Assembly (NCBI RefSeq): GCF_900095795.1
Contig: NZ_LT608328.1
Location: forward strand, 2,845,001-2,909,000
Length of the DNA stretch: 64,000 nt
Source of the DNA: Petrimonas mucosa
GTDB taxonomy: Bacteria; Bacteroidota; Bacteroidia; Bacteroidales; Dysgonomonadaceae
Direction: 5' to 3'
Below are positions 59,587 to 64,000 of this stretch, piece after piece (the stretch's first letter is position 1; every line of letters starts with the position of its first letter). Below the pieces are notes generated by a model that worked only from the letters and a program-made list of their open reading frames with translations, ran no database searches and was not told the DNA's origin. The position numbers and the translations under genes are program-made.

Positions 59587-62500
59587 ATGAAGAGACACCT
59601 CATCTCCCTCTTTTTGGTCGCCACCCTTTCAATTCCGGGGATTTCGGCGGCAGACGACACCCGAATGTTGCGCTATCCCGACATCAACGGAGATCTGATC
59701 GCTTTTGTCTACGCCGGCGATATCTGGACGGTCAAGGCCTCCGGCGGTGAAGCCAAACGACTCACCTCTCATGCGGGAATTGAACTTTTCCCTAAGATTT
59801 CACCCGACGGAAAATGGATCGCCTTCTCGGCAGAATACTCCGGTAACCGTCAGATCTGGGTGATGCCTGCCGAAGGCGGTACAGCGCGTCAACTGACCTT
59901 CTACAATTCAGAAGGAGTGATGCCTCCACGTGGAGGATTCGACAATGTGGTGCTCGACTGGACACCCGACAGCAAACGGATTCTCTTCCGTGCAAACCGC
60001 ACCTCTTTCGGGGAACGCAACGGTAAATATTTCACGGTAAGTATCGATGGCGGGATGGAAGAGCCACTTCCCCTGGTGAATGGGGGGTTTGCCAAATTTT
60101 CCCCCGACGGGTCACAACTCTGTTTCACTCCGGTCGACCGTGAATTTCGCACTTGGAAACGTTATAAAGGTGGTCGCGCCACCGAACTGTGGACCTACGA
60201 TCTAAAAAGCAATACCTCCAAACAGATTACTCACTGGGCAGGCAGCGATCAATGGCCCACATGGCATGGAGATTATATCTTTTATGCCTCCGACCGGGAT
60301 ACGCGGCTGAACATCTGGCGCTACAACAGGGTAAACGGGGAGAATGTGCAAATAACCCACCACAAAGAGTTCGATGTGATGTGGCCATCGGGACGAAACG
60401 GAAAACTGGTATATGAGAATGGCGGATACCTCTATCTGCTCAATCTCGATTCGGGAACCTCCGAGAGAATCACTGTCTCCATCAGCTACGACAATCCCAA
60501 TTTATTGCCCTATTTCCGTAACGTAAAAGATTTCATCGGGAGCTACTCCCTCTCACCATCAGGTAAGCGAGCCCTGTTTGATGCCAGGGGCGACATCTTC
60601 TCCGTTCCGGTGGAGAACGGCGAGATCGAGAACCTGACCCGTACACAGGGCATTCGGGAGATTTTCCCGGCATGGTCGCCCGACGGTAAAAACATTGTCT
60701 ACTATTCCGATGCTACCGGTGAGTATGAAATCTATCTGCTCGAAAACAGGAAAGGGGCACAACCCAGACAACTTACAAAGGGGTCGAAAGCCTGGAAGTA
60801 TGCTGCGGAATGGTCGCCCGACAGCAAATATCTGCTATATAGCGACCGTACGCTAAAGCTTTGGCTGGTTGATGCAGCATCCGGCAAGCAAACCGTGATA
60901 GATGAAGCTACGGCCGAGGAGATTCGCGACTACTCCTTTTCGCCCGACGGGGAGTGGATAGCTTACAGCAAATCATCACCCAACTACCAGTCGGCCTTGT
61001 GGCTATACCGGATCTCGACCGGCACCAGGCATCAGATCACCGATGCCTCATTCTCCGACATGCAACCGAGATTCAGTCGAGACGGAAAGTTTCTCTTCTT
61101 CACTTCAAACAGGGATTTCAATCTTGCTTTCAGCAGTTTTGAGTTCGATTACCTCTATAACAACGCCGGGCGCATCTATGCCCTGCCATTGCGAAACGAC
61201 GGTACAACACTGACCCGCTATAAGAACGATACCGAACCTTCCGACAGCAGCAAAAACGATTCCATTCAGGCTTCAGCGAAGGGCAAGACACCGTTGAAGG
61301 TGGAGATCGATCTGGAGAACATCGAGAGCCGCATTGTGGCGCTTCCTGTCGAACCGGGAGATTATCTCATCATCGGAGCAGTGGAGGAAGGGTTGCTCTA
61401 TGCCTCGGGCAACAAGATCATGCGTTACAATATCAACAGTGAAAAGAGTGAAGAGATTCTCGACGGGGCTGGTAACGGAAGTTTGAGCGCTGACGGAAAA
61501 TCGCTTATCTACCGTATCGGCAATGATTATGCCGTAGCGAAGAACCAACCGGGCCAAAAGGGGGGAGCGGACAAGATTGAGCTGACCAACCTGACGATGA
61601 AGATTGAACTGCGCAAGGAGTGGAACCAGATCTACGCCGATGCATTCCGCATTTTCCGAGACTATTTCTACGTGAACAACCTGCACGGCGTCGATTGGGA
61701 AGGGATAAAAAAAACGTACGGAGCCCTGCTGCCACACGTTCCCAGCCGCTTCGACCTGGATTACATCCTGAACGAGATCGTGAGTGAGACCAATACCGGT
61801 CACGCTTACGTGGATTGGGGCGATATCGGCAAGGTGGCCCGGGTAGATGGCGGTCTGCTCGGAGCCGAACTGGAGGCCGACCTGTCGGCAAAGAGATATA
61901 TCATCCGGAAGATTTATGCGGGTGAGAACTGGAATGAAAGCCGGCGCTCGCCGCTTACCGAAAACGGTATCGATGTGAAAGAGGGAGATTACCTGATCAG
62001 CATCAACGGGAAGGAGCTCACCACCGACACCAATCCGTATGAACTGCTCGAGAACTGGGGCAACAGGCATGTTGAACTGGCCGTCAACAGCACCCCTTCG
62101 GCTTCGGGAGCGAGGAGCTACACCGTAAAGACCATCACTTCCGAACATGAACTGCGCTACCTCGACTGGGTCAACGAGCGCCGGAAAATGGTAGATAACC
62201 TCTCGAACGGCAAGATAGGTTACATCCATGTGCCCAACACAGCCGTTGAGGGGAACCGGGAACTCTTCAGGGGAATATACTCCTATAACGACAAGGAGGC
62301 CCTTATCATCGACGACCGCTATAATGGTGGCGGTTTTATTCCCGACCGGATGATCGATCTGCTCAACCGGCGCACATTGGTTTACTGGCATCGCAACGGA
62401 CTGCCCCAACCGATGAAATCGCCCGGAATAGCACACGACGGTCCAAAAGTGATGCTCATCAACGGTTACTCATCTTCAGGGGGTGACGCCTTTCCCTACT

Positions 62501-62835
62501 TTTTCAGAAAGACCGGGGAGGGAAAACTTATCGGCACGCGCACCTGGGGGGGACTGGTGGGTATTTCCGGAAATGCCCGTCTGGTTGACGGCGGTTATAT
62601 ATCCGTGCCCAGGTTCGGTATTTACGACAACGGCGAGTGGATCATCGAAGGGGTCGGGGTATATCCCGACATCGAAGTGGTGGACCGTCCCGAAGCATTG
62701 GCCAAAGGAGAGGATCCCTGCATTGAAAAGGCAGTTGAGGTACTACTCGACGAGTTGAAGGAGAATCCACGCAAACCGGTTACGGGGCCTGCGCCCCCAG
62801 ACAGGTCGAAATGGATTGAGAAGGAGATCAAGTAA
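59587..62835 (+). CDS. Secreted tricorn-like serine protease
   Basis: 1082 residues. Signal peptide MKRHLISLFLVATLSIPGIS then AADDTRMLRYPDINGDLIAF. Residues about 25-570 form beta-propeller repeats with recurrent FSPDGKWIAF/WSPDGKNIVYY motifs (a TolB-like/tricorn propeller), then a C1 domain, PDZ (GDYLISINGKELT), and an S41 peptidase core. Triad positions: His739 (NTGHAYVDWG), Ser964 in GYSSSGGDAFPYFFR, Glu1021 (IIEGVGVYPDIEV). It likely degrades peptides in the periplasm. The ATG at 59587 gives the signal peptide; the one at 59566 is rejected. Close behind yqhD. Confidence 0.9.
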   Translation: MKRHLISLFLVATLSIPGISAADDTRMLRYPDINGDLIAFVYAGDIWTVKASGGEAKRLTSHAGIELFPKISPDGKWIAFSAEYSGNRQIWVMPAEGGTARQLTFYNSEGVMPPRGGFDNVVLDWTPDSKRILFRANRTSFGERNGKYFTVSIDGGMEEPLPLVNGGFAKFSPDGSQLCFTPVDREFRTWKRYKGGRATELWTYDLKSNTSKQITHWAGSDQWPTWHGDYIFYASDRDTRLNIWRYNRVNGENVQITHHKEFDVMWPSGRNGKLVYENGGYLYLLNLDSGTSERITVSISYDNPNLLPYFRNVKDFIGSYSLSPSGKRALFDARGDIFSVPVENGEIENLTRTQGIREIFPAWSPDGKNIVYYSDATGEYEIYLLENRKGAQPRQLTKGSKAWKYAAEWSPDSKYLLYSDRTLKLWLVDAASGKQTVIDEATAEEIRDYSFSPDGEWIAYSKSSPNYQSALWLYRISTGTRHQITDASFSDMQPRFSRDGKFLFFTSNRDFNLAFSSFEFDYLYNNAGRIYALPLRNDGTTLTRYKNDTEPSDSSKNDSIQASAKGKTPLKVEIDLENIESRIVALPVEPGDYLIIGAVEEGLLYASGNKIMRYNINSEKSEEILDGAGNGSLSADGKSLIYRIGNDYAVAKNQPGQKGGADKIELTNLTMKIELRKEWNQIYADAFRIFRDYFYVNNLHGVDWEGIKKTYGALLPHVPSRFDLDYILNEIVSETNTGHAYVDWGDIGKVARVDGGLLGAELEADLSAKRYIIRKIYAGENWNESRRSPLTENGIDVKEGDYLISINGKELTTDTNPYELLENWGNRHVELAVNSTPSASGARSYTVKTITSEHELRYLDWVNERRKMVDNLSNGKIGYIHVPNTAVEGNRELFRGIYSYNDKEALIIDDRYNGGGFIPDRMIDLLNRRTLVYWHRNGLPQPMKSPGIAHDGPKVMLINGYSSSGGDAFPYFFRKTGEGKLIGTRTWGGLVGISGNARLVDGGYISVPRFGIYDNGEWIIEGVGVYPDIEVVDRPEALAKGEDPCIEKAVEVLLDELKENPRKPVTGPAPPDRSKWIEKEIK

Positions 62836-62848
62836 CATCAGGATAACA

Positions 62849-62887
62849 GCCCGGGAACCAGATCATGAACAGGTCAGGTACCCGGGC
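62849..62887 (+). repeat. GC-rich hairpin between the tricorn-like and sugar dehydrogenase genes
   Basis: 11-base arms GCCCGGGAACC (62849-62859) and GGTACCCGGGC (62877-62887), one mismatch, 17-base loop. No U-run follows, so it is not a standard intrinsic terminator; it may protect mRNA or attenuate weakly. It lies in the 78-base gap. Confidence 0.6.
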
Positions 62888-62913
62888 AGTTAACATTAAG
62901 AAATCACAGCAAT

Positions 62914-64000
62914 ATGAAAATCATTAGAATTGCAGCGCTCATTCTGCTGACATGGCTCTTTGTATCGGCCTCCTGCATCGAACAGCAGGAGAGTGTCGAG
63001 CAGCCTACTGAACAGGAACCGCAGGCAGGAAACCTGCCCCCGGTGGAGACAGGAAAAGCCAATACCGGCTATAAGCCTGCATTTGAGGGACAGACCCGGA
63101 TTGCAGGGGTGAAAACGACAACCCCCTACGAAGCGACAGTTATAGCAGAGGGGCTGTCGAGACCTTGGGCCGTCACGGCCCTACCCGACGGTAGATTGGT
63201 CATCACGGAGAAGAGTGGTACCATGCGCATCGCCACTACCGAGGGGATCGTCACTCCCCCAATCACCGGATTCCCACCCGTTGACGACCGGAACCAGGGA
63301 GGGTTACTCGATGTGGCACCGGCTCCCGACTTTGAGAGCAGCCGGATACTATATTTCACTTTTGCCGAAAAGGGAGCGGAAGGGTCACTTACAGCGGTGG
63401 GCAAAGGAAAGCTTTCCGCCGACGAAACGATTATCGAAAACTTTCAAGTCATCTTCCGGGCAATTCCCTATTTCGACAACAGCATGCATTTTGGCAGCCG
63501 CATTGCCCTCGACAGTGAAGGAAACATTTTTGTCTCCACCGGCGAACGTTCAGATCTGCGCACAAGACCCAATGCGCAACTACTCAATACAGGGCATGGG
63601 AAAGTGATCCGCATCACCGCCGAAGGGCAACCGGTTGCAGACAACCCCTTTATTCATACGGCAGGAGCTTTACCCGAAATATACTCCTACGGTCATCGGA
63701 ACCCGCAAGGAGTGGATATCCATCCGGTCACCCGGGAGCTCTGGTTGTCGGAAATGGGACCACGTGGAGGAGATGAGATCAACCTGATCAAACCTGGCAA
63801 AAACTACGGATGGCCCGAAATCACATATGGCATTGAGTATAGCGGAGCCCCCATCAGTGAAGGAGCTACGCAAAAAGAGGGGATGGAACAACCTGTCTAC
63901 TACTGGGATCCGGTCCTCTCACCCAGCGGAATGGCCTTTTACACCTCCAATGAGATCCCCGAATGGCAAAACAACCTGTTTATAGGGGGATTGAGCAGCA
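62914..64000 (+). CDS. Lipoprotein PQQ-dependent sugar dehydrogenase-like protein (cut by right edge)
   Basis: About 362 residues are present with no stop before the window end. Lipoprotein signal: MKIIRIAALILLTWLFVSAS then Cys21, the likely acylation site, followed by a Glu/Gln-rich linker. From about residue 75 it is a beta-propeller of the soluble glucose dehydrogenase/Asd (YliI) family: GLSRPWAVTALPDGRLVITE, the HxGxR-like NSMHFGSRIALDSEGNIFVS, SYGHRNPQG with the PQQ-contact Arg, and GPRGGDEINLI with acidic calcium ligands. It would oxidise aldose sugars on the outer surface or in the periplasm if PQQ is available. Same direction as the tricorn-like gene. Confidence 0.85.
   Translation, partial: MKIIRIAALILLTWLFVSASCIEQQESVEQPTEQEPQAGNLPPVETGKANTGYKPAFEGQTRIAGVKTTTPYEATVIAEGLSRPWAVTALPDGRLVITEKSGTMRIATTEGIVTPPITGFPPVDDRNQGGLLDVAPAPDFESSRILYFTFAEKGAEGSLTAVGKGKLSADETIIENFQVIFRAIPYFDNSMHFGSRIALDSEGNIFVSTGERSDLRTRPNAQLLNTGHGKVIRITAEGQPVADNPFIHTAGALPEIYSYGHRNPQGVDIHPVTRELWLSEMGPRGGDEINLIKPGKNYGWPEITYGIEYSGAPISEGATQKEGMEQPVYYWDPVLSPSGMAFYTSNEIPEWQNNLFIGGLSS

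Noticed and set aside
61273-62436. 387-codon minus-strand frame opposite the tricorn-like gene
   Set aside because: Shadow frame; the plus strand carries His739, Ser964 and the propeller repeats.

Overview
The window is a chromosomal segment from a member of the Bacteroidota, most likely order Bacteroidales and probably close to Proteiniphilum/Petrimonas-type Dysgonomonadaceae (the genus-level placement is inference). The evidence is: TTTG / TAnnTTTG promoters, A-rich leaders mostly without Shine-Dalgarno motifs, type III glutamine synthetase, the LL-diaminopimelate aminotransferase route to lysine, an ECF sigma / anti-sigma / DUF4252 trio, and zinc-free (cysteine-poor) S4, S14 and L36. There are no rRNA or tRNA genes, CRISPR arrays, insertion sequences or phage genes; this is core chromosome plus a small glycan-related accessory patch.

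Region 1 (1-17,015, minus strand): one uninterrupted translation supercluster running rpsL-rpsG-fusA-rpsJ-rplC-rplD-rplW-rplB-rpsS-rplV-rpsC-rplP-rpmC-rpsQ-rplN-rplX-rplE-rpsN-rpsH-rplF-rplR-rpsE-rpmD-rplO-secY-map-infA-rpmJ-rpsM-rpsK-rpsD-rpoA(partial). The str, S10, spc and alpha operons are joined, with no tuf after fusA. A near-consensus promoter lies upstream of rpsL. Two intercistronic inverted repeats and a possible S4 leader sit in the few larger gaps, and at least five cistrons carry real Shine-Dalgarno motifs.

Region 2 (17,337-18,990, plus): ECF sigma factor, its one-pass membrane partner (probable anti-sigma) and a secreted DUF4252 protein, closed by a hairpin terminator.

Region 3 (19,211-37,659): a nitrogen/glutamine hub. 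A single-chain carbamoyl-phosphate synthase (CarA fused to CarB, resembling the CPSase part of animal CAD) converges on a minus-strand run glnN-gltB-gltD-asnB-pyrG. Glutamine is made by GS III and spent by GOGAT, AsnB, CTP synthase and CPSase. Upstream lies dapF-dapL (lysine/peptidoglycan precursor).

Region 4 (37,974-48,579): an accessory envelope/glycan patch. A large secreted protein of unknown function converges on, and overlaps the 3' end of, a GH106-like glycoside hydrolase. That hydrolase follows an outer-membrane beta-barrel gene and a 997-residue TPR lipoprotein-like/periplasmic protein in the same direction.

Region 5 (48,711-62,835): housekeeping genes: trmB-mrp-nudix (minus), gdhA with a good promoter and terminator, addB, a lemA-DUF2207 pair, a YqhD-type alcohol dehydrogenase, and a secreted tricorn-like protease. 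The window ends inside a lipoprotein PQQ-type sugar dehydrogenase gene (62,914 onward) that is open to the right edge.

Nothing here is an obviously new multi-gene system. The best candidates for follow-up are the unknown secreted protein with a Cys/His cluster at 37,974-40,328, the CAD-like CPSase fusion, and the regulatory structures inside the ribosomal supercluster.
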